Positions 9,370 to 18,794 of a DNA stretch of 64,000 nucleotides are shown here, in pieces; positions within the stretch are counted from its first letter, which is position 1; each line of letters opens with the position of its first letter. Source of the stretch: Paracoccus xiamenensis (GTDB lineage Bacteria > Pseudomonadota > Alphaproteobacteria > Rhodobacterales > Rhodobacteraceae); contig NZ_JAAOHY010000010.1 in assembly GCF_011308835.1 (NCBI RefSeq), positions 42,265 to 106,264 of the forward strand. The letters run 5' to 3'. The notes beneath the pieces are model-generated. The model saw only the letters and a program-made list of their open reading frames with translations, had not been told where the DNA came from and made no database searches. The position numbers and the translations under genes are program-made.

Positions 9370-9844
9370 ATAAAATCCTCGGCGCTTCTGCTTTGCTTCG
9401 AATCGTCAATTCGGGCTAACCCATCAGCAAGGCCAGAAGGCCAGATCCATTCCGTTTCCTGCGCGGTGACACTGGGGTGCGCATGGGGGCGAAAGGGGTT
9501 CTGGCGTGGGGCCGGAACCCCTTTTCGTTGGTGTCACGGGTGCATCCGCGAACCTATGTGTCGTGCGATTTGTCCGCCATCTGCTGTTGCCGCAGAACTG
9601 GGGGTAAGCGCCCGATGTAAAGGAAAACAGTGCGGCCTTTGGGGCAGGCGTCAACGATTGCCGGAAGTCCTTGGCCGCTGCCTGTGGCTAGCCTCGGCCT
9701 TGGGCTCAAGTCGCCGCATCGCGGTATCCTGTACGGCGTCGTGGGACCGGGGCAGGCGGCGCGCGCGCAGCCTCCGTTCATTGTGAGATGCGGTGGCCCG
9801 ATGCAGGGCTTGACCTGCCGACGCTGCGAGAACACAAGCCTCAT
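9370..9844 (+). other. 475-base non-coding gap between the BadF-type gene and queA
   Basis: No reading frame here looks like protein. The clearest content is a long imperfect hairpin in its first half (listed separately), around which the outer arms GTGACAC and GTGTCAC pair to extend the rod, and weaker CGCG/CGCG and GTT/AAC pairs extend it to about 100 bases. The second half, up to the queA start, holds a GGCTAGCC palindrome and otherwise nothing I can name. Direct repeats of GGCCAGA occur near the start. Confidence 0.5.
9490..9527 (+). terminator. Strong hairpin with T-run; terminator or top of a structured RNA
   Basis: An 11-pair stem (GGGGTTCTGGC with GCCGGAACCCC, one G-U pair) closes on a 5-base loop and is followed by TTTT. 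Flanking CGAAA and TTTTCG lengthen it to about 16 pairs with one bulge. It could end the map operon, but the paired arms outside it hint at a separate small RNA. Confidence 0.55.
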
Positions 9845-10891
9845 ATGCAACTTTCCGATTTTGACTTTCACCTGCCCGACGGGCTGATCGCCACCCGGCC
9901 CGCGCGCCCGCGCAGCAGCGCGCGGCTGCTGGTGGCCGAAGGCGATACTATTGCCGATCGCCATGTTCGTGACCTGACCCAGCTGCTGGGGCCGGGCGAC
10001 CTTCTGGTGCTGAATGACACCAAGGTGATCCCCGCGCGGCTGTCGGGCACCCGCACGCGGCAGACCCCGCAGGGCGAAGTCACCGCCAAGGTCGAAATCA
10101 CCCTGCTGGAGCCGCAGGCAAATGGCTGGCAGGCGCTGGCGAAACCGCTGCGCAAACTGAAGCCGGGCGAGGTGATCCGCTTTGGCGATGCGCTGTCGGC
10201 GACCGTGGCCGAGATGTCGGAAACCGGGCTGGTCCTGCAATTCGACGCCGAGGGCTCGGCATTGGATGCGGCGCTGGATCAGGTGGGCGCGATGCCGCTG
10301 CCACCCTATATCGCCGCTCTGCGCGCCCCGGACGAGGCCGACCGCGAGGATTACCAGACCGTCTGGGCGAAGAATTCGGGCGCTGTCGCCGCGCCGACCG
10401 CGAGCCTGCATTTCGACGACGAGTTGTTGGCGCAGCTGCGCCAGCGCGGCGTGCGGTTCGTCCATGTCACCCTGCATGTCGGTGCCGGTACTTTCCTGCC
10501 GGTCAAGGTCGAGGACGTGACCACCCACCGCATGCATGCCGAATGGGGCGAGGTCACGCCCGAGGCTGCAGCGCTGATCAACGACACCAAGGCGCAAGGC
10601 GGGCGGGTCATTCCGGTCGGCACCACCGCGCTGCGGCTGATCGAATCGGCCGCGACAAAGGATGGTCGCGTCCAGCCCTTCGCGGCGGCGACCGACATCT
10701 TCATCTATCCCGGCTACCGCTTCCGGGTGACGGATGCGCTGATGACGAATTTCCATCTGCCCAAGTCGACGCTGCTGATGCTGGTCTCGGCGCTGATGGG
10801 GCAGGACCGGATCCGCAACATCTATCGTCACGCGGTCGATACGGGTTACCGGTTTTTCTCCTATGGCGACGCCTCGCTTCTGATTCCGTAA
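9845..10891 (+). CDS. queA: S-adenosylmethionine:tRNA ribosyltransferase-isomerase
   Basis: QueA moves the ribosyl part of SAM onto preQ1 in tRNA and isomerises it to epoxyqueuosine, the next-to-last step of queuosine synthesis. The 348-residue protein has the family pattern: [10 protein letters not shown] near the N-terminus, [15 protein letters not shown], a middle [15 protein letters not shown], and C-terminal FIYPGYRF and [17 protein letters not shown]. The ATG giving [13 protein letters not shown] was taken although the frame is open 19 codons further; it matches the usual QueA N-terminus. An MFS transporter gene follows nine bases later. Confidence 0.96.
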   Translation: MQLSDFDFHLPDGLIATRPARPRSSARLLVAEGDTIADRHVRDLTQLLGPGDLLVLNDTKVIPARLSGTRTRQTPQGEVTAKVEITLLEPQANGWQALAKPLRKLKPGEVIRFGDALSATVAEMSETGLVLQFDAEGSALDAALDQVGAMPLPPYIAALRAPDEADREDYQTVWAKNSGAVAAPTASLHFDDELLAQLRQRGVRFVHVTLHVGAGTFLPVKVEDVTTHRMHAEWGEVTPEAAALINDTKAQGGRVIPVGTTALRLIESAATKDGRVQPFAAATDIFIYPGYRFRVTDALMTNFHLPKSTLLMLVSALMGQDRIRNIYRHAVDTGYRFFSYGDASLLIP

Positions 10892-10900
10892 AGGTTCGGC

Positions 10901-12229
10901 ATGATTTCGGTTCTGCGCACATCCTGGCCGCTTCTTCTGGGTATCCTTCTGTTGCTGGTCGGCAACGGGATGCAAGGCACGCTGCTGGGGATTCGCGGCG
11001 GGATCGAGGAGATCTCTACCGACCGCATGGCGGTGGTCATGGCGGGGTATTTCGCCGGTTTCCTGCTGGGCAGCCGGCTGGTGCCGGGGATGATCCAAAG
11101 CGTGGGCCACGTGCGGGTCTTCGCGGCGCTGGGTTCGCTGATCTCGGCGGTGCTGATCCTGTATGCCGCCGTGCCGAACTGGATCGCCTGGACGTTGCTG
11201 CGGGTGCTGATCGGGTTTTCATTTTCCGGCGTCTACATCACCGCCGAAAGCTGGCTGAACGCGTCAAGCACCAATGAAAACCGTGGTCAGGCGATGTCGG
11301 CCTATATGATCGTGCAGATGGCCGGGCTGGTCAGCGCGCAGGTTCTTATCAATTTCGGCGATCCCAGCGGCTTCATGCTGTTCATCCTGCCCTCGGTGCT
11401 GGTGTCGCTGGCCTTCACCCCGATCCTGCTGGCGGCAACGCCTGCGCCCGCCTTTGGCGCGCTGAAACGGATGAGCATCCGGCGGCTTTATCAGGTGTCG
11501 CCACTGGGCTGCATCGGCATCTTCGCAATGGGGGGCGTGTTTTCGGCGCTGCTGGGGATGACCTCGGTCTGGGGCACCATCCTGCAGATGAGCGTGCGCG
11601 ACATCTCTGCCATCGTTGCTGCAGTCTATCTGGGCGGGCTGGTGGCGCAATTCCCCATCGGCTGGCTGTCCGACCGCATGGATCGCCGCCTGCTGGTCCT
11701 GCAATTGCTGCTGGTCGGTGTTGCCGTGGTGCTGCTTCAGCTGATCTTTCAGCCGGGCATCTGGGGGCTTATCGCGGTGGCCGCCATCGCTGGCGGCGTG
11801 GCCAACCCGGTCTATGCGCTGCTGTTGGCGCATACCAACGACCATCTGGAGGCCGATGACATGGCCGCAGCCTCGGCAGGGTTGCTGTTTCTGAACGGGC
11901 TGGGGGCGATCGGAGGCCCGTTGATCGTCGGGCGGATGATGGCGATGATCGGGCCGAATGGGTTCTGGATCTTCATCGTTGTGCTTATGGCGGCGCTGGC
12001 GGCCTATACCGCCTGGCGTATGACCCGGCGCGAAGCGCTTGCCCCTGAAGACACCGGCAATTTCGCCGTCATTGCCCCCGCCGCCACCACCGTTGCCGTC
12101 GAGGTGGCGCTTGAGGCCGCGCAGGACGAGACCCTCCATAACTCTGATGAGGACGAGCTTGCGTCGGCCGATTACGAACCGGCCGAAGGGCTGCCCGCAA
12201 CGGATTACAACCCGAACGCGCCGCGCTGA
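10901..12229 (+). CDS. MFS transporter
   Basis: A 442-residue inner-membrane protein with about twelve hydrophobic segments in two blocks and the loop-2-like sequence GYFAGFLLGSRLVPG after the second helix; WLSDRMDRRLL is the matching loop of the second half. The last ~50 residues are acidic and soluble. This resembles the YcaD/YfkF-like branch of the major facilitator superfamily, whose substrates are unknown. It starts nine bases after queA and is probably co-transcribed with it; no link to queuosine can be shown from sequence. Confidence 0.88.
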   Translation: MISVLRTSWPLLLGILLLLVGNGMQGTLLGIRGGIEEISTDRMAVVMAGYFAGFLLGSRLVPGMIQSVGHVRVFAALGSLISAVLILYAAVPNWIAWTLLRVLIGFSFSGVYITAESWLNASSTNENRGQAMSAYMIVQMAGLVSAQVLINFGDPSGFMLFILPSVLVSLAFTPILLAATPAPAFGALKRMSIRRLYQVSPLGCIGIFAMGGVFSALLGMTSVWGTILQMSVRDISAIVAAVYLGGLVAQFPIGWLSDRMDRRLLVLQLLLVGVAVVLLQLIFQPGIWGLIAVAAIAGGVANPVYALLLAHTNDHLEADDMAAASAGLLFLNGLGAIGGPLIVGRMMAMIGPNGFWIFIVVLMAALAAYTAWRMTRREALAPEDTGNFAVIAPAATTVAVEVALEAAQDETLHNSDEDELASADYEPAEGLPATDYNPNAPR

Positions 12230-12299
12230 GGCACAGATACCCGCTTGCACCCCCCGCGTCGCTGCGGCAACGATAACAGGGATGACGGGAGGGCAGGCG

Positions 12300-12872
12300 A
12301 TGACTCCGCAGCAGATTAACGCATTCTGGCTGGACGAGATCGACGAAAAGCAATGGTATAACGGCAGCGCCGAGCTGGACCGGACCATCAGCGAACGTTT
12401 CGGTGCCGCATGGGAGCAGGCCGATTCGCTGGCCTCCAGCTGGTCCGGGACCGCCGAAGGGGCGCTGGCGGCGCTGATCCTGACTGACCAGTTCCCCCGC
12501 AACATGTTCCGCGACAACGCCCGCAGTTTCGCCACCGACAAGCTGGCGCGGCGGATCGCCACCAATGCGATCAAGACCGGGCTCGACATGGCCACGCCCG
12601 AGCCGGCGCGGCAGTTCTTTTATACCCCGTTCATGCATTCCGAGGAGATGGGCGACCAGAACCGCGCCGTTTCCATGTTTGAAGAACGCATGCCCGGCGA
12701 CAATGTTCGCCACGCCCATCTGCACCGCGAGGTGATCCGCCGCTTTGGCCGCTTCCCCTGGCGTAACGACGCGTTGGGACGCGAAACGACCCCGCAAGAA
12801 CGCGCGTTCCTGGATGCCGGCGGTTATGGCGCATTGGTGGCTGGCCGAGTGTCGCTTGCTGACGCTGGGTAA
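12300..12872 (+). CDS. DUF924 family protein
   Basis: A 190-residue cytoplasmic protein of the DUF924 family, an all-helical TPR-like fold of unknown function. Recognisable motifs are LTDQFPRNMFRD at about residue 60 and FFYTPFMHSEE at about residue 105, followed by HREVIRRFGRFPWRN. The start was set at the ATG preceded by GGGAGGGC at a normal distance; the frame is open upstream into the MFS gene but that part is not protein-like. It lies between the MFS gene and lpdA on the same strand. Confidence 0.88.
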   Translation: MTPQQINAFWLDEIDEKQWYNGSAELDRTISERFGAAWEQADSLASSWSGTAEGALAALILTDQFPRNMFRDNARSFATDKLARRIATNAIKTGLDMATPEPARQFFYTPFMHSEEMGDQNRAVSMFEERMPGDNVRHAHLHREVIRRFGRFPWRNDALGRETTPQERAFLDAGGYGALVAGRVSLADAG

Positions 12873-12911
12873 ATGATTTAACGCTCAACTATCTTTGCCG
12901 AGGAGCTTCAC

Positions 12912-14303
12912 ATGGCGCAGAATTTCGACGTGATTGTTATCGGTGCCGGCCCCGGCGGCTATGTCGCGGCGATCCGCGCGGCGCAGCTTGGCCTGAAAGT
13001 CGCCTGCGTCGAACGCGAGCATCTGGGCGGTATCTGCCTGAACTGGGGCTGTATCCCGACCAAGGCGCTGCTGCGCTCTGCCGAGGTGTTCCACCTGATG
13101 CACCGGGCCAAGGAATTCGGCCTGTCGGTCGAGAAGGCGGGCTATGACCTCGACAAGGTGGTCGAGCGTTCGCGCGGCGTTGCCAAGCAGCTTTCGGGTG
13201 GCGTCGGTCACCTGCTGAAGAAGAACAAAGTCACCGTGCTCATGGGCGCGGCCACGATCCCGGCGCCGGGCAAGGTCACCGTCAAAACCGACAAGGGAAC
13301 CGAGGAACTGACCGCCAAGTCGATCATCCTTGCCACCGGCGCCCGCGCCCGCGACCTGCCGGGGCTGGAAGCCGACGGCAAGCGCGTCTGGAGCTATAAG
13401 CACGCGCTGAAGCCCCCGCATGAGCCGAAGAAGCTGCTGGTCATCGGCTCCGGCGCCATCGGCATCGAATTTGCCAGCTTCTTCAACACGCTTGGCGCCG
13501 ACACGACGGTGGTCGAGGTGATGGACCGGGTGCTGCCGGTCGAGGATGCGGAAATCTCGGCGCTGGCGAAGAAGCAATTCGTCAAGCAGGGGATGAAGAT
13601 CCTGGAAAAATCGACGGTCAAATCGCTGGACCGCAAGGCCGACAAGGTCATTGCCACGATCGAGTCCGGCGGCAAGACCGAGACGCAGGAATTCGACACC
13701 GTGATCTCGGCCGTGGGCATCGTCGGGAATGTCGAGGATCTGGGCCTGGAAAAACTGGGCGTGAAGATCGACCGCACCCATGTCGTGACGGACGAATTCT
13801 GCCGCACCGGGGTCGAAGGGCTTTATGCCATTGGTGACGTCGCGGGCGCGCCCTGGCTGGCGCATAAGGCCAGCCATGAAGGGGTTATGGTGGCGGAACT
13901 GATCGCTGGCGGGCATCCGCATCCGATCAAGCCGAACTCGATCCCCGGCTGCACCTATTGCAACCCGCAGGTCGCATCTGTCGGCCTGACCGAGGAAAAG
14001 GCCAAGGCCGCGGGCCATGACATCAAGGTCGGCCGCTTCCCCTTCATCGGCAACGGCAAGGCCATCGCGCTTGGCGAACCGGAGGGGCTGGTAAAGACGA
14101 TCTTCGACGCCAAGACCGGCGAGCTTCTGGGCGCCCATATGGTCGGCGCCGAGGTGACCGAACTGATCCAGGGCTATGTGGTCGGTCGCACGCTGGAAAC
14201 CACCGAGGCCGAACTGATGGAAACGGTATTCGCGCATCCGACCCTGTCGGAAATGATGCACGAATCGGTGCTGTCGGCCTACGGCCGCGCGATCCACTTC
14301 TGA
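12912..14303 (+). CDS. lpdA: Dihydrolipoyl dehydrogenase
   Basis: The E3 flavoprotein that reoxidises lipoyl groups of pyruvate, 2-oxoglutarate or branched-chain dehydrogenases and the glycine cleavage system, passing electrons to NAD. The 463-residue protein has the FAD loop VIGAGPGGYVAA, the redox disulfide C42-LNWG-C47, an NAD loop VIGSGAIGIEFASFF at about residue 178, and the C-terminal HPTLSE active-site pair. No pyruvate or oxoglutarate dehydrogenase genes are nearby, so which complex it serves is not shown. A clear terminator follows. Confidence 0.96.
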   Translation: MAQNFDVIVIGAGPGGYVAAIRAAQLGLKVACVEREHLGGICLNWGCIPTKALLRSAEVFHLMHRAKEFGLSVEKAGYDLDKVVERSRGVAKQLSGGVGHLLKKNKVTVLMGAATIPAPGKVTVKTDKGTEELTAKSIILATGARARDLPGLEADGKRVWSYKHALKPPHEPKKLLVIGSGAIGIEFASFFNTLGADTTVVEVMDRVLPVEDAEISALAKKQFVKQGMKILEKSTVKSLDRKADKVIATIESGGKTETQEFDTVISAVGIVGNVEDLGLEKLGVKIDRTHVVTDEFCRTGVEGLYAIGDVAGAPWLAHKASHEGVMVAELIAGGHPHPIKPNSIPGCTYCNPQVASVGLTEEKAKAAGHDIKVGRFPFIGNGKAIALGEPEGLVKTIFDAKTGELLGAHMVGAEVTELIQGYVVGRTLETTEAELMETVFAHPTLSEMMHESVLSAYGRAIHF

Positions 14304-14322
14304 TCGCCGCAGCGCATCAGTT

Positions 14323-14350
14323 AACGCCCCGAGATCCTCGGGGCGTTTTT
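14323..14350 (+). terminator. Rho-independent terminator after lpdA
   Basis: AACGCCCCGAG and CTCGGGGCGTT form an 11-pair stem over a three-base loop, ending in five T. It lies between lpdA and the convergent gfa gene. Confidence 0.85.
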
Positions 14351-14372
14351 CATTTCGGCAGTCGCTGCAGAC

Positions 14373-14723
14373 CTAATAGCTGGCGCCGTCATTCATATTC
14401 GGCGTCAGGCTGCGCGCATCCACGCCGTCCAGACAGTTGACGTTGATCGCATACAGCTTCTGCCCGTTCCGTTCGCCCCGCGCATAGGGCTCAATCCCGC
14501 AGGTCGGGCAAAACCGGTGCGAGATCTGCTGCTTGTTGAACAGATATTCAGTTGTCGGCCCATCCTTGACCATCGTGACGGCGGTATCCGGCACGAAAGT
14601 CAGCACCCAGCCCAGCCGTCTGCAGCGCGAGCAGTTGCAGGCATTAACCTGATCGAGATCGGCGTCGACCTCGAACGCGATGGCACCGCATTGGCAGGAA
14701 CCGGAATAGTGTTGAACAGCCAT
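14373..14723 (-). CDS. GFA (glutathione-dependent formaldehyde-activating / CENP-V) family protein
   Basis: A 116-residue zinc protein of the GFA fold. Its cysteine pattern is intact: GSCQCG near the N-terminus, CNCSRC at about residue 30 and FCPTCG at about residue 72, matching the zinc sites of Gfa. Gfa has been proposed to speed S-hydroxymethylglutathione formation, though many family members have no proven substrate. It is divergent from uvrA, and its start lies 16 bases from an SOS box, so it may be damage-inducible too. Confidence 0.9.
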   Translation of the reverse strand: MAVQHYSGSCQCGAIAFEVDADLDQVNACNCSRCRRLGWVLTFVPDTAVTMVKDGPTTEYLFNKQQISHRFCPTCGIEPYARGERNGQKLYAINVNCLDGVDARSLTPNMNDGASY

Positions 14724-14738
14724 TTCACTCCTCCATTT

Positions 14739-14753
14739 GTTCTGTTAATGTTC
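14739..14753 (+). promoter_or_regulatory. LexA (SOS) box, alphaproteobacterial type
   Basis: The direct repeat GTTC-TGTTAAT-GTTC fits exactly the GTTC-N7-GTTC operator recognised by LexA in alphaproteobacteria. It lies 63 bases before the uvrA start and 16 bases before the start of the divergent gfa gene. Confidence 0.85.
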
Positions 14754-14815
14754 TGGCGACTTGTGCATTCCGTTGCAATGATTATCTGATGCGCTTGCGT
14801 CTTAGGGACAGGTCC

Positions 14816-17683
14816 ATGGAACAGAAGTTCATCGAAGTGCGCGGCGCGCGCGAGCACAATCTGAAGGGCGTGGATATGGATATCCCGCGCGATCAGCTTG
14901 TGGTGATCACCGGCCTGTCGGGTTCGGGCAAGTCCAGTCTTGCCTTCGATACGATCTATGCCGAAGGGCAGCGGCGCTATGTCGAAAGCCTGTCGGCCTA
15001 TGCGCGGCAGTTCCTCGACATGGCCGGCAAGCCCGATGTGGACCATATCAGCGGTCTCAGCCCCGCGATCAGCATCGAACAGAAGACGACCAGCAAGAAC
15101 CCGCGTTCGACCGTGGGCACGGTCACCGAAATCTACGACTACCTGCGCCTCCTGTTCGCTCGTGTCGGCACCCCCTACAGCCCCGCGACCGGCCTGCCGA
15201 TCGAGGCGCAGCAGGTGCAGGACATGGTCGACCGCATCATGGCCATGCCCGAAGGCACGCGCGGCTATCTGCTGGCCCCCATCGTTCGCGACCGCAAGGG
15301 CGAGTACAAGAAGGAGTTTCTGGAGCTTCGCAAGCAGGGCTTCCAACGCGTCAAGGTCGATGGCGAGTTCCATGAGCTTGAGGCGCCCCCCGAACTCGAC
15401 AAGAAATTCCGCCATGACATCGACGTGGTGGTCGACCGTCTGGTGACTGCGCCGGGGATGGAAACGCGGCTGGCCGATTCGCTGCGCACGGCGCTGGATC
15501 TGGCGGACGGCATCGCCGTTCTGGAAACCGCGCCGTCAGAGGGCGAGCCTGAGCGCATCACATTCTCCGAAAAATTCGCCTGCCCGGTTTCCGGCTTTAC
15601 CCTGCCAGAGATCGAGCCGCGGCTGTTTTCCTTCAACGCGCCGATGGGGGCCTGCCCGGTCTGCGACGGGCTGGGGATGGAGCTGTTCTTTGACGAACAT
15701 CTCGTCGTACCCGATCAGGCGCTTTCGGTCGCGGGCGGGGCCATTGCGCCCTGGGCGAAATCAAAATCGGCCTATCTGACCCAGACCATCAATGCGCTGG
15801 CGAAGCATTACGGCTTTGACAAGAAAACCGCGTGGCGCGATCTGCCCGACAGCGTGAAAAAGCTGTTCCTCTATGGTTCGGGCAAGGACGAGATCAAGTT
15901 CCGCTTCGACGATGCCGGCCGCGTCTATGAGGTCACCCGCCAGTTCGAAGGTGTCATCCCCAATATGCAGCGCCGGTTGCGCGAAAGCGACAGTAACTGG
16001 GTCCGCGAGGAGATGGAGCGTTATCAGAACAACCGCCCCTGCGGCGCCTGCGAAGGCTATCGCCTGCGCCCCGAGGCGCTGTCGGTCAAGATTGCCGGCA
16101 CCCATATCGGGCAGGTGGTCGAAAAATCCATCCACGAGGCGCTTGCCTGGGTCAAGGACGCGCCCGAACACCTGTCGAAGCAGAACAACGAAATCGCCGT
16201 CGCCATCCTGAAGGAAATCCGCGAAAGGCTGGGCTTTCTGGTCAATGTCGGCCTTGATTACCTGACCATGTCGCGGGCGGCGGGCACGCTGTCGGGCGGG
16301 GAAAGCCAGCGGATCCGGCTGGCCAGTCAGATCGGATCGGGGCTGACCGGGGTGCTTTATGTGCTGGACGAACCCTCGATCGGGCTGCACCAGCGTGACA
16401 ATGACCGGCTGCTGCAAACGTTGAAGGGGCTACGCGATCAGGGCAACTCGGTGCTGGTCGTCGAACATGACGAGGACGCGATCCGCCATGCCGATTATGT
16501 CTTCGACATGGGGCCGGGCGCGGGCGTTCACGGCGGCACCGTTGTTGCCAAGGGCACGCCTGCCGAAATTGCCGCCAACACCGCCAGCCTGACCGGGCAG
16601 TATCTTTCGGGTCTGCGTGAAATCGCGGTGCCGGCAGTACGGCGCAAGGGCACCGGCAAATCGGTGACCGTGGTCGGCGCGACGGGCAACAACCTGCACG
16701 ATGTCACGGCGGAATTTCCGCTTGGCCGCTTTGTCTGCGTGACCGGCGTATCGGGCGGCGGCAAGTCGACGCTGACGATCGAAACCCTGTTCAAGACCGC
16801 ATCCCAGCGGCTGAACGGCGCGCGTCAGGCGCCCGCGCCGTGCGAGACGATCAAGGGGCTGGAAAACCTCGACAAGGTGATCGACATCGACCAGCGGCCC
16901 ATCGGGCGCACGCCGCGGTCAAACCCGGCGACCTATACAGGCGCTTACGACCATATCCGCGACTGGTTCGCCAACCTGCCCGAATCGAAGGCCCGCGGCT
17001 ATAAGCCCGGCAGGTTCAGCTTCAATGTGAAGGGCGGCCGGTGCGAGGCTTGTCAGGGCGACGGGCTGATCAAGATCGAGATGCATTTCCTGCCCGACGT
17101 CTATGTCCAATGCGAGACCTGCAAGGGCAAGCGCTATAACCGTGAAACGCTGGAGGTGCTGTTCAAGGGCAAATCCATCGCCGATGTGCTGGATATGACG
17201 ATCGAAGAAGCGCAGGAGTTCTTCAAGGCCGTGCCCTCGATCCGGCGCAAGATGGATGCGCTGATGCAGGTCGGGCTTGGCTATGTGAAGGTCGGCCAGC
17301 AGGCGACGACGCTTTCGGGCGGCGAGGCGCAGCGGGTGAAGCTGGCCAAGGAGCTGGCGCGGGCTTCGACCGGAAAGACCCTGTATATCCTTGATGAACC
17401 AACGACCGGCCTGCATTTCGAAGACGTGCGCAAGCTGCTGGAGGTGCTGCATCACCTGGTCGATCAGGGCAATACGGTGGTGGTGATCGAACATAACCTC
17501 GATGTCATCAAGACCGCTGACTGGATCATCGACATCGGCCCCGAAGGCGGCGATGGCGGCGGCAGGATCGTGGCCGAGGGCACGCCCGAGGATGTGGCGC
17601 AGGTCGCTGAAAGCCATACCGGGCGTTATCTTGGGCCGATGCTGCCTGCTGCGCCGGCGCGGAAGGCCGCCAACCGGAAATAA
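14816..17683 (+). CDS. uvrA: Excinuclease ABC subunit A
   Basis: The damage-recognition ATPase of nucleotide excision repair, acting with UvrB. At 955 residues it is slightly longer than E. coli UvrA. Both ABC modules are present: Walker [10 protein letters not shown] at residues 33-41 and GVSGGGKST in the second half, each with an LSGGE signature and LDEP Walker B. The C-terminal zinc finger CEAC...CETC is intact. The start chosen has AGGGACAGG before it; nine codons further upstream are open but unsupported. An exact LexA site in front says it is SOS-regulated. Confidence 0.97.
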   Translation: MEQKFIEVRGAREHNLKGVDMDIPRDQLVVITGLSGSGKSSLAFDTIYAEGQRRYVESLSAYARQFLDMAGKPDVDHISGLSPAISIEQKTTSKNPRSTVGTVTEIYDYLRLLFARVGTPYSPATGLPIEAQQVQDMVDRIMAMPEGTRGYLLAPIVRDRKGEYKKEFLELRKQGFQRVKVDGEFHELEAPPELDKKFRHDIDVVVDRLVTAPGMETRLADSLRTALDLADGIAVLETAPSEGEPERITFSEKFACPVSGFTLPEIEPRLFSFNAPMGACPVCDGLGMELFFDEHLVVPDQALSVAGGAIAPWAKSKSAYLTQTINALAKHYGFDKKTAWRDLPDSVKKLFLYGSGKDEIKFRFDDAGRVYEVTRQFEGVIPNMQRRLRESDSNWVREEMERYQNNRPCGACEGYRLRPEALSVKIAGTHIGQVVEKSIHEALAWVKDAPEHLSKQNNEIAVAILKEIRERLGFLVNVGLDYLTMSRAAGTLSGGESQRIRLASQIGSGLTGVLYVLDEPSIGLHQRDNDRLLQTLKGLRDQGNSVLVVEHDEDAIRHADYVFDMGPGAGVHGGTVVAKGTPAEIAANTASLTGQYLSGLREIAVPAVRRKGTGKSVTVVGATGNNLHDVTAEFPLGRFVCVTGVSGGGKSTLTIETLFKTASQRLNGARQAPAPCETIKGLENLDKVIDIDQRPIGRTPRSNPATYTGAYDHIRDWFANLPESKARGYKPGRFSFNVKGGRCEACQGDGLIKIEMHFLPDVYVQCETCKGKRYNRETLEVLFKGKSIADVLDMTIEEAQEFFKAVPSIRRKMDALMQVGLGYVKVGQQATTLSGGEAQRVKLAKELARASTGKTLYILDEPTTGLHFEDVRKLLEVLHHLVDQGNTVVVIEHNLDVIKTADWIIDIGPEGGDGGGRIVAEGTPEDVAQVAESHTGRYLGPMLPAAPARKAANRK

Positions 17684-17767
17684 CTGCGGCAAATCCGTCA
17701 CGACTGGTGCGGGAAGGCTGCATTTCGTTCAAAACTGCGGGAACTTCTGGGCCGGGCGCTTGCTTTT

Positions 17768-17805
17768 CCCTGCATGTCAGGGCGATAGCCCGATAGTATG
17801 CAGGG
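17768..17805. repeat. Nested inverted repeat upstream of the L,D-transpeptidase gene
   Basis: CCCTGCAT pairs with ATGCAGGG, and inside it GGGC-GATA-GCCC forms a second perfect hairpin. It ends 71 bases before the ldt start and is not followed by a T-run, so it looks more like a leader structure or operator than a terminator. Confidence 0.5.
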
Positions 17806-17876
17806 CGGTTTCGACCCGCCCCACTGGTTGTTACGCGCCGCCGGTCTGCCCCGGGGCGCCATGGAAGGAAGTCAGA

Positions 17877-18656
17877 ATGCGCATTCTCCCCGTCGCGCTT
17901 GCGGTGGTTCTCGGGCTTGCGGCCTGCGCCCCCACTACGCCTGTCGCCACCGCCCCCTCGAAATTCGTACCGACCTATTACGAGGCCCGCACCGATAGCG
18001 GCCCGAATGGCGAGCCGATTGAGATCAAGGCCGTGAAGACCGCCTATCTGAACGAGCGCACGATGCGCACGACGGTGCCCTATAACGGCCCCGAAAGCGC
18101 CGGCAGCATCGTTGTCGACCCCTATGCGCGCCTGCTGTATTACGTTCAAGCGGGCGGTATGGCCGAACGTTACGGCGTGGCCGTGGGCGCGGCGGGCAAG
18201 AACTTTGCCGGCAATGGCACCATCGCCCGCAAGGCGGCCTGGCCCAGCTGGACCCCGACCCAGAACATGGTCAACAGCCAGCCTGAACTTTACGGCTCGC
18301 TGAAGGGCGGCATGAAGGGGGGCCCGGACAACCCGCTGGGCTCGCGCGCGCTGTATCTCTATCAGGGTGGCCGCGATACCTATTACCGCATCCACGGGAC
18401 GCTGGATCCCTCGTCGATCGGCAAGGCGACCTCGGCCGGCTGTATCCGCATGTTCAACCAGGACATCATTGACATGTTCGACCGCGTGCCGAACGGCACC
18501 CCGGTCCATGTTCGCACCCGCTCGGAAAGCGTGCGCTATGAAGGCCCGGTGGTGGAATCGCCCGAAGGTTATGCGCTGCCGGCCAATCAGACCCCGGCCA
18601 CGACTTCGGAAATGGCGCCCGGTGTAAGCCCGGTTGAAAGTGCCGTGCAGGGCTGA
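17877..18656 (+). CDS. L,D-transpeptidase (YkuD domain) lipoprotein
   Basis: A 259-residue periplasmic enzyme expected to make 3-3 peptidoglycan cross-links or attach proteins to the wall. The signal peptide ends in a lipobox (GLAACA), so it is probably lipid-anchored. The YkuD domain covers roughly residues 75-225, with the catalytic histidine in RIHGT (H173) and the nucleophile C189 in TSAGCIRM. The usual motif is S/T-H-G-C; here the histidine before Gly is Ala, which some family members tolerate. The frame is open far upstream, but this ATG gives the signal peptide and follows GGAAGTCAG. Confidence 0.93.
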   Translation: MRILPVALAVVLGLAACAPTTPVATAPSKFVPTYYEARTDSGPNGEPIEIKAVKTAYLNERTMRTTVPYNGPESAGSIVVDPYARLLYYVQAGGMAERYGVAVGAAGKNFAGNGTIARKAAWPSWTPTQNMVNSQPELYGSLKGGMKGGPDNPLGSRALYLYQGGRDTYYRIHGTLDPSSIGKATSAGCIRMFNQDIIDMFDRVPNGTPVHVRTRSESVRYEGPVVESPEGYALPANQTPATTSEMAPGVSPVESAVQG

Positions 18657-18683
18657 TCGACCTCAGCCAAGTTATGAGGAATT

Positions 18684-18712
18684 GCCCCGATCCGGCTGGA
18701 TCGGGGCTTTTT
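18684..18712 (+). terminator. Rho-independent terminator after the L,D-transpeptidase gene
   Basis: GCCCCGATCC and GGATCGGGGC form a perfect ten-pair stem over a four-base loop, followed by TTTTT. Confidence 0.9.
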
Positions 18713-18794
18713 CTTGCGGGTCCCGCCTGCAAGCGGAACTTTCTTTGTTATGCTGGTTCGGCTATCAAATCTATGACAGCTGCCGAGGATCGTC

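Noticed and set aside
9845..9880. A preQ1 riboswitch before queA
   Set aside because: The gap before queA was read for a preQ1-type aptamer; the hairpin present is about 320 bases upstream and has no matching motif.
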